Assembly: GCF_902859895.1 (NCBI RefSeq)
Contig: NZ_CADIKM010000009.1
Span: forward strand, 1 to 64,000
DNA: 64,000 nt
From: Pararobbsia alpina
GTDB lineage: Bacteria; Pseudomonadota; Gammaproteobacteria; Burkholderiales; Burkholderiaceae
Reading direction: 5' to 3'
Each line of letters begins with the position of its first letter. Position 1 is the first letter of the stretch. Of the stretch, positions 31,514 to 40,280 are shown in pieces. The position numbers were made by a program, and so were the translations under genes. Below the pieces are notes generated by a model that saw only the letters and a program-made list of their open reading frames with translations, was not told the origin of the DNA and did no database searches.

Positions 31514-33484
31514 CTATTGCAGCGCGATCCCAAAAGGGGAATTCAATCCATTGGCACCTGAGTCGACGCAGTTCGACAGCCCACCATTTGCTCCAACGGT
31601 GCACTGAGTCACGGTGTTGTTCCCGCGATTAACCACATAGGCGAACCCGCCGAATATCGTCATCGCTATCGGCTGATTAAATATCGCGCCTGCTCCCGAG
31701 TCCACGCAACCGGTCAGCATCCCGGTACTGTTATCTACCCTGCATTGGAGGACCGTATTATTGGCCGTGGTGGCGTATGCAAACGCCCCGTTGAATACGA
31801 CCGCGTCAAGAATAGCAGGCGCTGAATCCGTGACGCAGGCGGACACCAATCCCGAGGCGCCGATCGCACAGCGCAAAATAGACGTTTGATTTACGGGAAA
31901 CACATAGAGCGTCGATCCATTGACGGCAACTTGCCCGATGAACCCGCCGCTAACCGGCAGTCCCGTGCAGCCTGTCAGATCCCCGGTCAGATCGATCGAG
32001 CACTGGAATATCGTGCCGGATGCCTGGTCGGACACGTAGGCCGTCGATCCTTTGATCGCCAATCCGATCGGGGAAGACATACCGTTGCCTGTGCTGGTAC
32101 AGCCCGATAGCCCCGTGCTGTCGAGACTACATTTATTTACCGTGCCACTGGGATTTCCCGTCACATAGAGTCGACCACTACTTATGTTCATTCCCGTAGG
32201 AAGGCTGAACAGGGAGGATGTCTGCGGTGTGCAATCAACGAGTTGACCGGCAACCCCTACCTCGCACTGGCTCACTGTATTTGCGAAGACATTCGATATA
32301 AATGCGAAATGACTATTGGCGCTGTACGCAATAGTCAGGCTACTCGTTTGAGGTTGACCGCTATTGTCCGTGTAAGCGTACTGGAGCACCAGGTTGCTCG
32401 AAGCTGTTGTAACCGTCGGTGTATAGGTGAGCGCGAGCGTGCATGCCCCGTTTGCCACGACAGCAGCGCAGGGTAACGTCGAGCTTACCTGGCTCCAACC
32501 GACCGGTAATGCTGATGTGATTCGCAGGTTTGTGTCGGTGCTTCCGTCGCTACTATTGAAAGCCACCGTGACAAGCGCATTCGCACCTACAAACGCGCTA
32601 ACGGGCCCCGCGGGAGTGGGCGTAGCCACGACCGTGCTCGGGGCCATCGCAATATAGGGTATGTTGACAGTTCCAGCCTCAGCCTGCCCTGCGTTATTCG
32701 TATAGCTATAGCCGAGCGTCAATGTGCTGGACGGTCGCGCCGCAGTGGGCGCATAGGAGAGGCCTAGTTGGCAAGACGTACCTGTTGTCAGGCTTGCGCA
32801 AGGTAATGACGAAGTGTCCACGCTCCAGCCGGGCGGCAAGCTTGACAGCCCACTGGCAATGTTGAGATTAGTAGCCGGCGTGCCGTCGCTTGTCGCGAAT
32901 GAGACGCCGACGGGGTTCGTTGTTCCCACCAACGCCTGGATCGTTCCAGTGGGCGTTACGGTAGCGACTGCGGTATTTGCCAGTGTCGCCGAAAACGTCA
33001 GGTCGACGGTTCCCATGCGCTGTGCACCGGAACTGTCTATATAGGCGAAGCCTAAGGTCAGTACCTGACTTGTTGCTGCGGCGACCGGCATGTAGCGCAA
33101 GGACAACTGGCATCCGTTCCCATTGGAAACGCTCGGGCAGGCGAAGCTCGGCGTCATGGTGCTCCACCCATCCGGCAAGGAAGACAGACCCGTGGTGACT
33201 GCCAGGGATGTTGCCGGCTGCCCGTCCGTCGTGTCGAAGGTGACGGTCACCGATGTATTGCCGCCCACACTTGCAGCGATCGGCCCCGGACTATTGGTAG
33301 TGACCGTCACCGCGTTTGCCGGAGCGGCGACGGCCGGTGCGCTAGCCGCGGTTACTGGGGGCGCCGCGCTAGTCGCTTGCTTTGTGCTGCCATCGCCGCA
33401 GCCGAGCAGAAATGTGCAGGAAAGGATCGCGACGCAGTAATGGCGATAATCGCGCTGTCGAATAACTCTTATTAATTTCATCAC
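31514..33484 (-). CDS. Lipoprotein with three Ig-like repeats and a beta-propeller-like tail
   Basis: A 656-residue exported lipoprotein. The signal peptide ends in a lipobox, TFLLGC, with Cys29 as acyl acceptor. Three tandem domains of about 100 residues follow (about 60-390), each starting with a (P/T)xGxIxAxVG-type strand, carrying a W-S turn after GLSSLP or ALPVG, and ending in LxLxYxYTxxxGQ. From about 395 to the end come six or seven short repeats with an even Cys spacing (VxxCxxxxxGxLxxC), each with a hydrophobic strand pair, as in NHL/YncE-type propellers. It is probably a surface or periplasmic binding protein. I know no specific function. Confidence 0.75.
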   Translation of the reverse strand: MMKLIRVIRQRDYRHYCVAILSCTFLLGCGDGSTKQATSAAPPVTAASAPAVAAPANAVTVTTNSPGPIAASVGGNTSVTVTFDTTDGQPATSLAVTTGLSSLPDGWSTMTPSFACPSVSNGNGCQLSLRYMPVAAATSQVLTLGFAYIDSSGAQRMGTVDLTFSATLANTAVATVTPTGTIQALVGTTNPVGVSFATSDGTPATNLNIASGLSSLPPGWSVDTSSLPCASLTTGTSCQLGLSYAPTAARPSSTLTLGYSYTNNAGQAEAGTVNIPYIAMAPSTVVATPTPAGPVSAFVGANALVTVAFNSSDGSTDTNLRITSALPVGWSQVSSTLPCAAVVANGACTLALTYTPTVTTASSNLVLQYAYTDNSGQPQTSSLTIAYSANSHFAFISNVFANTVSQCEVGVAGQLVDCTPQTSSLFSLPTGMNISSGRLYVTGNPSGTVNKCSLDSTGLSGCTSTGNGMSSPIGLAIKGSTAYVSDQASGTIFQCSIDLTGDLTGCTGLPVSGGFIGQVAVNGSTLYVFPVNQTSILRCAIGASGLVSACVTDSAPAILDAVVFNGAFAYATTANNTVLQCRVDNSTGMLTGCVDSGAGAIFNQPIAMTIFGGFAYVVNRGNNTVTQCTVGANGGLSNCVDSGANGLNSPFGIALQ

Positions 33485-34244
33485 TTTGTCATTAGCAAAG
33501 CCCCAGCCTTGCTCCCCGTTAATTTTTATTGCTGTTACATAGCGATTTTTATAAACATTACCACAGATCTACTTATTTGCGAGGCTAGTCTGAACCGCCC
33601 CGGGGCGGTTCAAGTCCTTGTGACATCTGGCCTTGTAATCGCCTCTGATATGCGAGCCCGGATCGGACACGTGCGCGACATGGGATTGTAAGTGAGGACC
33701 GGTCGGTCAGGCTATCCAGACAGGCCCACTTGAGCTCGGATTGTCCAATTTCTACCAGGCGCAAATTACCGCTTAACAAAGAAATAATTCACGGAATCGC
33801 ACTGACCGCACATGCCGGCCCAGACTCCACGCAGTATCTTGGAGTGGCAAGCGACGGCGCCCAGACAGCGCCCACATCGGGCTAATGCAGATTTCGCGTC
33901 GGCTTTTTACTTGGTGCGCATGCCTTTTAAGGCTGGTCACTTGTAAGGCCCGAATGTGCCGATTCATATAGAGTTAGATTCAAGCAGTCGTTCCGAATTG
34001 ACTACGACGCGGAAGACGCAAATGGAGAGTTGGCCGACGACCCGGTGGATAGCAACGTCCAATGAAGGGCCGCTGTCAGTGGGTATGCCGACGGTCAAAT
34101 GTCCTCGCATCGGCTCCGATGAACGGCCGTGGCTGGCCGGTTGCCGGCCGACGCGGTCGACCAAAGGCAACCCGGAGCAGCCGTTCCCGGCCAACCCAAG
34201 CGGACGCTTAGTCGCGACGCGGGGCTGGCTCGGCATCGGGAGCG
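33485..34244. other. Long interval without recognisable gene
   Basis: About 760 bases. The first part is AT-rich and should hold the lipoprotein promoter. A perfect palindrome sits at 33591-33612. The rest has short overlapping frames with no family-like protein; 33950-34240 may be a decayed coding segment, but I could not identify it. Confidence 0.4.
33591..33612. repeat. Perfect 22-base palindrome
   Basis: The left arm TGAACCGCCCC is followed immediately by its exact complement GGGGCGGTTCA, with no spacer. It lies about 110 bases upstream of the lipoprotein start and far from other genes. Without a loop or T run it fits a dimeric protein-binding site better than a terminator. Confidence 0.6.
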
Positions 34245-34724
34245 TCAGCCGCGTCGAGCGGCTTCGATCGCAGCTATGTCGATCTTTCTCATCCCCATCA
34301 TGGCTTCGAACGCGCGCTTGGCTGCCGCTCGATCAGGATCGACGATCGCGTCCATCAGGACGCGTGGCGTGATCTGCCACGACAGTCCCCATTTGTCCTT
34401 GCACCAACCACATTCGCTTTCCTGGCCGCCGTTTTCGACAATCGCGTTCCATAAGCGGTCCGTTTCTGCCTGATTATCGGTCGAAACCTGGAACGAGAAT
34501 GCCTCGTTGTGCTTGAACCCCGGGCCTCCGTTCAGGCCGAGACAAGGAATGCCGATCACCCTGAACTCGACCGTCAAGACATCGCCCTGCTTGCCCGCAG
34601 GATAGTCGCCGGGGGCGCGATGGACCGCTTTCACTGCGCTGTCCTGGAACGTCTCGGCGTAGAACGTCGCGGCGTCCAACGCGGTGCCGTCGTACCATAG
34701 ACAAATGGTGTTCTTGCTAGTCAT
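34245..34724 (-). CDS. PhnB/YjdN-like VOC-fold protein
   Basis: A 159-residue protein of the glyoxalase-like family often mislabelled 3-demethylubiquinone methyltransferase. It shows TICLWYDGTALDAATFYAET at the N-terminus, CLGLNGGPGFKHNEAFSFQV in the middle and ECGWCKDKWGLSWQITPRVL in the second half. AGGAG lies 7-8 bases upstream of the ATG at 34724. It is divergent from the NAD(P)-binding protein at 34872. The function is unknown in most members. Confidence 0.85.
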   Translation of the reverse strand: MTSKNTICLWYDGTALDAATFYAETFQDSAVKAVHRAPGDYPAGKQGDVLTVEFRVIGIPCLGLNGGPGFKHNEAFSFQVSTDNQAETDRLWNAIVENGGQESECGWCKDKWGLSWQITPRVLMDAIVDPDRAAAKRAFEAMMGMRKIDIAAIEAARRG

Positions 34725-34871
34725 CTGAGCTCTCCTGAATGGGGACAATTACCTGCATTCAAGCCGCGCAGGCACTCGGGGCTGACACGCATGAGCGATC
34801 GCCCGCCACGGCGCCGCTTCCCATTCATTCTAGTCTGCACATCCTCAACGCAACGAAAATGGGTAAAGGAC

Positions 34872-35795
34872 ATGACGACGAAACCCGAACTCGACCGCCC
34901 GATCCTGGTAACCGGGGCGGCTGGCGCTGTGGGCGGCATCGGCCGCAGCCTCACCGAAATGCTTCTTTCCAAGGGGCACAAGGTGCGCGCCATGGTCCGC
35001 CGCGAGGATGAGCGCGCGGAAGATCTGCGCCGGCTTGGCGCCGAGGTCATGCAGGGCGACCTGACTGACCTCTCTTCGATGCACCGCGCCATCGAAGGCT
35101 GTTCGCGCATTTACTTTGGCATGTCCGTCTCCCCTTCTTATTTGGAAGCCGCGGTCAATACCGCCGCAGTCGCGCGCCACCACGGCGTCGAAGCCTTCGT
35201 GAACATGTCTCAGATGACGGTCACACAGATGAGCATCACTGAAACCACCGACAGTCCCCAGCACAAGCTGCACTGGCTCGCGGAGCAGGCACTGGAATGG
35301 TCGGGGCTACCGCTTGTCACGATGCGGCCCACGGTCTTTTTCGAAGGCTTCTTTCGGCTTCTCGCCGCAGAGGGCGTACGCGAACGAGACGAGCTGGCGG
35401 TGCCGCTTGGCAACGGCAGAACGTCGCCCGTCTCAGCGGTAGATGTGGCGCGTGCTGTGTCCGTGATCCTCGACGATCCGGCACCGCACATTGGCAAGGT
35501 CTACAACCTGACGGGACCCGAGTCGGCCGACCTGGAGCACTATGCACGCGTCTTTTCTGAGGTGCTCGGCCGAACGATCCGCTACCGCGACGTGCCCGTT
35601 TCGGCGTGGGCGGCCAAGCTTCGGGAGATGGGCGTGGCCGAGCATCTCGTCAAGCACTTTTCAACCATGGGCGAGCTTCACGCGCAAGGGCGGTACGACC
35701 GCATGACGGATGACGTGTTCAAGCTCACCGGCAAGACGCCAATAAGCATGCTCGATTTCGTGAAGCAACATGCCTCTGACTTCACTCGTGCGTGA
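34872..35795 (+). CDS. NmrA-like NAD(P)-binding oxidoreductase
   Basis: A 307-residue Rossmann-fold protein of the atypical SDR/NmrA group. The cofactor motif is ILVTGAAGAVGGIGRSL at residues about 10-26, with KVRAMVRRED after the second strand; the classical Tyr-x-x-x-Lys pair is not evident, as expected for NmrA-like proteins. Members act as quinone oxidoreductases or redox sensors. Start at ATG 34872; the purine-rich stretch just before it is very close, so the start is moderately certain. It is possibly co-regulated with the divergent VOC gene. Confidence 0.82.
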   Translation: MTTKPELDRPILVTGAAGAVGGIGRSLTEMLLSKGHKVRAMVRREDERAEDLRRLGAEVMQGDLTDLSSMHRAIEGCSRIYFGMSVSPSYLEAAVNTAAVARHHGVEAFVNMSQMTVTQMSITETTDSPQHKLHWLAEQALEWSGLPLVTMRPTVFFEGFFRLLAAEGVRERDELAVPLGNGRTSPVSAVDVARAVSVILDDPAPHIGKVYNLTGPESADLEHYARVFSEVLGRTIRYRDVPVSAWAAKLREMGVAEHLVKHFSTMGELHAQGRYDRMTDDVFKLTGKTPISMLDFVKQHASDFTRA

Positions 35796-36070
35796 AGCAG
35801 TAATGCTGCGTGAATCGCTGGGCGAAGAAGTCGAGCGGCTCGGGCCGGAGCTGTTCGAATTTGGCGGCAGGCATTGCGATCGCATCGTCACAGCCGTGCT
35901 CGAACGGCTGTGACAGCCATAGTGAGGGTCGATATGCTCCCAAAGACCTGTACTTTTCTTTACATCGCCAGTGTGTTGGAAGCCAGCACTGGCGCCTTAG
36001 CTCAATCCATTCGTATCGAATCCGGTACCTACGGCGCCAACTGCTGTTCGCGCCAACAAGGGAGGCACAC

Positions 36071-36793
36071 ATGGGTAAGCATTTCGACATCTTTTCGTCC
36101 GTTGGTCTCGGGTTGGGCTTGGTGTTGGCGCTTGCAGAAGGGTCGGTCGCGCAACAAAACCCGGTGACGGCGATCGACATCGCGCTCGAACCCGACGCGA
36201 CGATGATTCAGCATGCGATGGACGCCAACGCTCGTCTGCTCAAGGATTTTCCGAAGGGCTTCACGCTGGATGAGACGCACCACCCTCACATCTCCATATT
36301 GCAGCAGTTCGTCCGCACAGATGATCTCGACAAGGTATATGCGGCAGCGAACGCCGTTATGGCCAAAGAGAAGCCCACAACATGGACGTTAAAGGCGTTC
36401 AAGTATTACTACATCCCATCTCCGCCGGTTGGCCTCGCGGGAATTGTGGTCGAACCGACTAAAGACCTGCATCGGCTGCAAGATGAACTCATTGCGGCCG
36501 TTAAACCCTACACCGTGAAGACCGGTACCCCGGCGGCCTTCTTCAGCGAAGAGGGCGGCCGCGACATCCAAAAATTCCTGATCAGCTATGTCGGCAATTT
36601 CGTTAGCGACGCGGCGGGCAAGCGCTTCAACCCGCACGTGACCATCGGCGTCGGAACGGAAACGTATTTGAACACGATGCTGGCGGAGCCATTCTCGTCG
36701 TTCACATTCTCGGCGGCCGGCGCGTCGGTCTACCAGCTTGGCAGCTTTGGCACAGCTCGGAAGGAGCTGAGTGCATTAACTGCGCCCCCCTGA
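36071..36793 (+). CDS. Exported 2H phosphoesterase / 2'-5' RNA ligase-like protein
   Basis: A 240-residue protein with an apparent signal peptide (hydrophobic stretch about 9-24, then EGSVAQQ). The body has the two His-x-(Ser/Thr) motifs of the 2H superfamily: HPHISILQQF near residue 79 and FNPHVTIGVG near 198. These enzymes act on 2'-5' or cyclic phosphodiester bonds; an exported member may act on extracellular nucleotides or RNA fragments. GGGAGG lies 6-7 bases before the ATG. The 275 bases upstream hold no clear gene. Confidence 0.75.
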   Translation: MGKHFDIFSSVGLGLGLVLALAEGSVAQQNPVTAIDIALEPDATMIQHAMDANARLLKDFPKGFTLDETHHPHISILQQFVRTDDLDKVYAAANAVMAKEKPTTWTLKAFKYYYIPSPPVGLAGIVVEPTKDLHRLQDELIAAVKPYTVKTGTPAAFFSEEGGRDIQKFLISYVGNFVSDAAGKRFNPHVTIGVGTETYLNTMLAEPFSSFTFSAAGASVYQLGSFGTARKELSALTAPP

Positions 36794-36904
36794 GGCGAAA
36801 CTCAGGTTTCGGGCGTTGCGTTCAATCGTGGGGGGAGCGGTCATCCAGCGGCCCGATGTTAACGTCTCCTGCTGGCCGATATGCGCCAAAAGAGATTTTT
36901 TTGA

Positions 36905-37657
36905 ATGGTTACAATGCTGCGGATGCCCCCTCAACAGCATCCAGTGCGAGACATGCTGACCTCTTATTTCTGGAGTGGCGACGCCATCCGCAGTCGACGC
37001 GTAAGTGACATCGTGCTATCAGGCACGGTCGACGTCCCTGTGCCCCCTCCTCGTCTGCTTGCGGATTGGAAAAGAGAAACATCGTCGCGCATGGTCCTGG
37101 AGCCTGGGGACGTCGAGGCCATGCCTTTGCCGCGAGCGCGGGTGCGTTGGCCGGACTACACGCGCTGCGTGCAGGCAGTGTCCGATTGGGCGTGCGCGCT
37201 TGGACTGCCCTCGGTGCTTGCCTCCAGTGACGTTGCCCTCATGGCCTGCCGCGGCGCGAAGTACCACCATGACGGTGCGCAATATGGCGGTGCGGCCTTC
37301 TGTAATCTCTTCCTGAGCGAGGACCGGGGGCTGGACTTGCATTTTCCCGCTTTGGGCCATCGCATTCCCTTGACCCGGGGAACGGCTGTGATATTCGATA
37401 CGGGCCAGCCTCATGGCGTCATTCAGCGTCACAGCAGTGGTTTCAATGCGGCTGACTTCGCGCCGGACCAGGATTGCATCCAGATATTCCTGACCTGGGA
37501 GCTTCCCATCGAAGATGCCCATGTCGGGCACGCACTCGAGGTTGCCTTCGACATCGCCCCTTCGACCTCGTTGCAACTTGATGCAGAGCAAGTTTGCCTG
37601 AACGGCGAACCGGCCATTGTGTGCCCGGATTCCGGTCGTTGGTGCCGGCTCGACTGA
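36905..37657 (+). CDS. Putative 2-oxoglutarate/Fe(II) dioxygenase-like protein
   Basis: A 250-residue soluble protein. The core suggests a double-stranded beta-helix oxygenase: an HxD-like KYHHDGAQYGGAAF in the middle and a second His in FDTGQPHGVIQRHSSGFN, with basic residues after it as in 2OG-binding sites. The overall family is not one I recognise with certainty. The start could be ATG 36905 or 36914; a weak AAGAGA precedes them. It stands alone on the plus strand; the substrate is unknown. Confidence 0.6.
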   Translation: MVTMLRMPPQQHPVRDMLTSYFWSGDAIRSRRVSDIVLSGTVDVPVPPPRLLADWKRETSSRMVLEPGDVEAMPLPRARVRWPDYTRCVQAVSDWACALGLPSVLASSDVALMACRGAKYHHDGAQYGGAAFCNLFLSEDRGLDLHFPALGHRIPLTRGTAVIFDTGQPHGVIQRHSSGFNAADFAPDQDCIQIFLTWELPIEDAHVGHALEVAFDIAPSTSLQLDAEQVCLNGEPAIVCPDSGRWCRLD

Positions 37658-37736
37658 TCGTCAGGGTCACACAGGTCATGCGTTCACATGCGTACGTCAA
37701 ATAGCCAGGCATCCGGCGGCAAGCCGGAGGACGCAC

Positions 37737-37886
37737 ATGGCAAGTCCAATCACGTCGCTGACGGGCGCCGCCGACCGCCTGTATGATGGCGGGCCTGCGC
37801 GCGACCGAAAGCCCGCGCAGGCGACCCGCGCAGATCGCGCACCGCCCCGCTGCCGCTACGCGGCGCCAAGCATTCATTCACAGTGA
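37737..37886 (+). CDS. Doubtful 49-residue frame with strong ribosome site
   Basis: The frame starts [20 protein letters not shown] and is preceded by GGAGG at ideal spacing, 18 bases upstream of ppnP. The protein has no motif, and a large hairpin lies inside it. It could be a leader peptide for ppnP or simply chance. Confidence 0.25.
   Translation: MASPITSLTGAADRLYDGGPARDRKPAQATRADRAPPRCRYAAPSIHSQ
37794..37821. promoter_or_regulatory. Hairpin in the ppnP leader
   Basis: CCTGCGC pairs with GCGCAGG across a 14-base loop. It lies about 85 bases before the ppnP start and would be part of its 5' untranslated region if transcription begins upstream. Role unknown. Confidence 0.3.
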
Positions 37887-37903
37887 CCCAGAGGAAGACC
37901 GCC

Positions 37904-38224
37904 ATGACGGCCGCAACGCAATTCGATCAGGTTTCCGTTATCAAACGAGCCAACGTCTACTTCGACGGCAAGTGTGTCTCGCACACCGTTCTCTTCGCCG
38001 ACGGCACGCGCAAGACGCTCGGCGTGATCCTGCCCGGCCCGCTCAACTTCGGCACCGAAGCGCCGGAACTCATGGAGGTGCAAGCCGGCCAATGCCGCAT
38101 CCGCCTCGAAGGCAGCGACGTGTGGAAGACGTATGGCGCGGGCGAGTCGTTCTCGGTGCCGGGCAAGAGCCGCTTTGATATCGACGTGATCGAAACGCTC
38201 GACTACATCTGCAGCTATCTGTAA
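37904..38224 (+). CDS. ppnP: Pyrimidine/purine nucleoside phosphorylase
   Basis: A 106-residue single-domain cupin-like protein of the DUF1255/YaiE family. It shows [33 protein letters not shown], and the C-terminal [16 protein letters not shown] and YICSYL, all typical. It phosphorolyses various nucleosides to free base and ribose-1-phosphate, in nucleotide salvage. The length matches the family (about 95-107). GAGGA lies about 9 bases upstream of the ATG at 37904. It is a single gene. Confidence 0.92.
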   Translation: MTAATQFDQVSVIKRANVYFDGKCVSHTVLFADGTRKTLGVILPGPLNFGTEAPELMEVQAGQCRIRLEGSDVWKTYGAGESFSVPGKSRFDIDVIETLDYICSYL

Positions 38225-38231
38225 GAAAGAA

Positions 38232-38246
38232 GGCGCCCATGGCGCC
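38232..38246. terminator. Hairpin just after ppnP
   Basis: GGCGCC, a CAT loop and a second GGCGCC start 8 bases past the stop codon. No T run follows, so termination strength is uncertain. Confidence 0.35.
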
Positions 38247-38668
38247 GGTGTGGCAGCGAACTGCAGCGGCAGGCCAGGTTGATGTCCGAAGTGGTAGCGC
38301 AGTTTCGACTGGGCGGGGCATAACCGACCGCAGGAGTTGATTCGCATGCCTGCACGGCGCGAGGCAGAATGGCCGGCGCGTCGTCTTACTGAGGCCCCGT
38401 GTTGGCAGTTGCGTGGCGCGATTTGATCGCCACGCTTCGATCAACTAGACGATGCTGTCCGGTGTAGCGCCGCGCTTATCACGTGAGCATATATGCGTAG
38501 CGAATTTTCTTCGTTGCCCTAAAGTGGGCACGCCAGTATATTGCCCGGCTCGCGTCGCCGACAGCGCTGCTGATCGGCCCTGAAGCACATTTTGAATGAC
38601 ACCCCGTCATTGGCCATATGAAGATTCCCCTACGGATCGAGGGCCTGTAAACGCTCCTATTGCATACA

Positions 38669-39481
38669 ATGGCCCTGCCACACTTTGATTTGCCACACAT
38701 TGATCCGATTTACTCGCTGTCCGGCCTGGGGGTCGGGTTCCTCGTCGGCCTGACCGGCGTCGGCGGTGGCTCGTTGATGACGCCGCTACTCGTGCTGCTC
38801 TTCGGCGTACATCCGGCCACGGCCGTCGGTACAGATCTGTTGTACGCCGCCGTGACGAAAGCCATTGGCACGCTCGTGCATGGTCTGAAAGGATCGGTCG
38901 ACTGGCGTGTGACAGGCCGGCTCGCAATAGGCAGCGTGCCGGCCGCGGCCGTCACGCTATGGCTGCTCCACCGCTACGGCCTGCATTCGCCAGGCGGAGC
39001 AGCGCTGATACAGCGCGTGCTCGGCGCGGCGTTGTTGATCACGTCGGTGGCTCTCATATTCCGTCCGCAACTGGCCGCCCTTGCCGCGCGCCCCGACTCC
39101 CCCGTGCGTCCGGCCTCGCCCGTGCGCACGACGCTCTGGACGATCGTAACGGGCGTCGTGCTCGGCGTGGTGGTCTCGATGACCTCGGTGGGCGCGGGGG
39201 CCATCGGCGTGACGGTGTTGTTGCTGCTTTACCCCATGCTGCCGACGTCGCGCATCGTCGGCTCCGACGTCGCACACGCGGTACCGCTCACTCTCGTCGC
39301 CGGGATCGGGCATTGGATGATCGGCTCGGTCGACTGGGCCATGCTGCTTTCGCTGTTGATCGGCTCGGTGCCCGGCATCGCGCTTGGCAGCCATCTTTCG
39401 AAGCGCGCGCCCGAAGCGCTGCTGCGCAATCTGCTCGCAGCAGTGCTCGTGCTCGTCGGCGTGCAGCTCGCCGCGGCCTGA
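38669..39481 (+). CDS. TSUP-family (TauE/SafE) membrane exporter
   Basis: A 270-residue membrane protein with about eight helices. Two internally repeated halves each carry the family's glycine-rich start: GVGFLVGLTGVGGGSLMTPL near residue 22 and VLGVVVSMTSVGAGAIGVTV near 170. Family members move sulfite, sulfonates or other organosulfur anions. Start at ATG 38669; a TTG 9 bases earlier is possible, and neither has a clear ribosome site. No sulfur-metabolism gene is adjacent, so the substrate is open. Confidence 0.87.
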   Translation: MALPHFDLPHIDPIYSLSGLGVGFLVGLTGVGGGSLMTPLLVLLFGVHPATAVGTDLLYAAVTKAIGTLVHGLKGSVDWRVTGRLAIGSVPAAAVTLWLLHRYGLHSPGGAALIQRVLGAALLITSVALIFRPQLAALAARPDSPVRPASPVRTTLWTIVTGVVLGVVVSMTSVGAGAIGVTVLLLLYPMLPTSRIVGSDVAHAVPLTLVAGIGHWMIGSVDWAMLLSLLIGSVPGIALGSHLSKRAPEALLRNLLAAVLVLVGVQLAAA

Positions 39482-39497
39482 GCCGCGGCAGGGCCAC

Positions 39498-40268
39498 TTA
39501 GAGCTGCACCCCGCGCGTGAGCGCGCCATCCACTACAAGATTCGCCCCGCTCACGAAGCTCGCCGCCGGACTCGCGACAAACGCGACCGCGTTCGCGATC
39601 TCCTGCGGGCGCGCCATGCGTCCGCTGGGATTCAACGCGAGTGCTTCCGCGAACAACTTCGGATCGCTGTGTTCGATTTGATCCCACACACCGCCTTCGA
39701 AATAGACGTTGCCCGGCGACACGGCGTTCGCGCGGATGCCCTTCGGCGCGAGGTGGAACGCGAGGCCTTGCATGTAGTGGATCAGCGCCGCCTTGAAAGT
39801 CCCGTAAGGTCCGGCGGCAAAGTCGATCTCACGGCCGGACACGCTCGATATCGCGATGATCGAGGCGGCCTTGCTCGCTTCGAGAAACGGCAGCGCGGCG
39901 TCGACCAGGTTGACCGTACCCATCAAGTCGGTTTCGAACTCCTTACGCCATGATTCGAGATCGTTGCCGATCGACAGCGCACTCACATTAGCGACCACGA
40001 TGTCGATGCCGCCTAGTTGCGCGGCGGCGGCGCGTGTCCAGGCCTGTAACGCCGGACCGTTCGAAACGTCGACCGAGGCGCCGCACACCTTCACCGCACC
40101 ACCGGTGAGCCGCGCGATGTCGGCCACCGTCTGTTCGACGACGGCGCCATCACGCGCGCAAAGCGCGACGTCCGCGCCTTCGGCTGCCAGCGTTTGCGCA
40201 ATGGCGCGGCCGATACCCTTGGTGCCGCCGGTTACAAGTGCCTTCAAACCTTTGAGTTGCAAATCCAT
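39498..40268 (-). CDS. Short-chain dehydrogenase/reductase (3-oxoacyl reductase-like)
   Basis: A 256-residue classical SDR. Cofactor motif LVTGGTKGIGRAIAQTL; catalytic Ser in IAISSVSG and Tyr-x-x-x-Lys in GPYGTFKAAL; C-terminal FVSGANLVVDGALTRG, typical of the beta-ketoacyl reductase-like group. It follows the acetamidase-family gene by 12 bases on the same strand, so they form an operon. Its substrate may be linked to the amidase product. It converges on the TauE-type gene with only 16 bases between stops. Confidence 0.88.
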   Translation of the reverse strand: MDLQLKGLKALVTGGTKGIGRAIAQTLAAEGADVALCARDGAVVEQTVADIARLTGGAVKVCGASVDVSNGPALQAWTRAAAAQLGGIDIVVANVSALSIGNDLESWRKEFETDLMGTVNLVDAALPFLEASKAASIIAISSVSGREIDFAAGPYGTFKAALIHYMQGLAFHLAPKGIRANAVSPGNVYFEGGVWDQIEHSDPKLFAEALALNPSGRMARPQEIANAVAFVASPAASFVSGANLVVDGALTRGVQL

Positions 40269-40280
40269 GGTGGCGTCTCC

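Noticed and set aside
33950-34372. A plus-strand gene of 138 residues
   Set aside because: It overlaps the 3' end of the VOC gene on the opposite strand, lacks a ribosome site and has no protein-like pattern.
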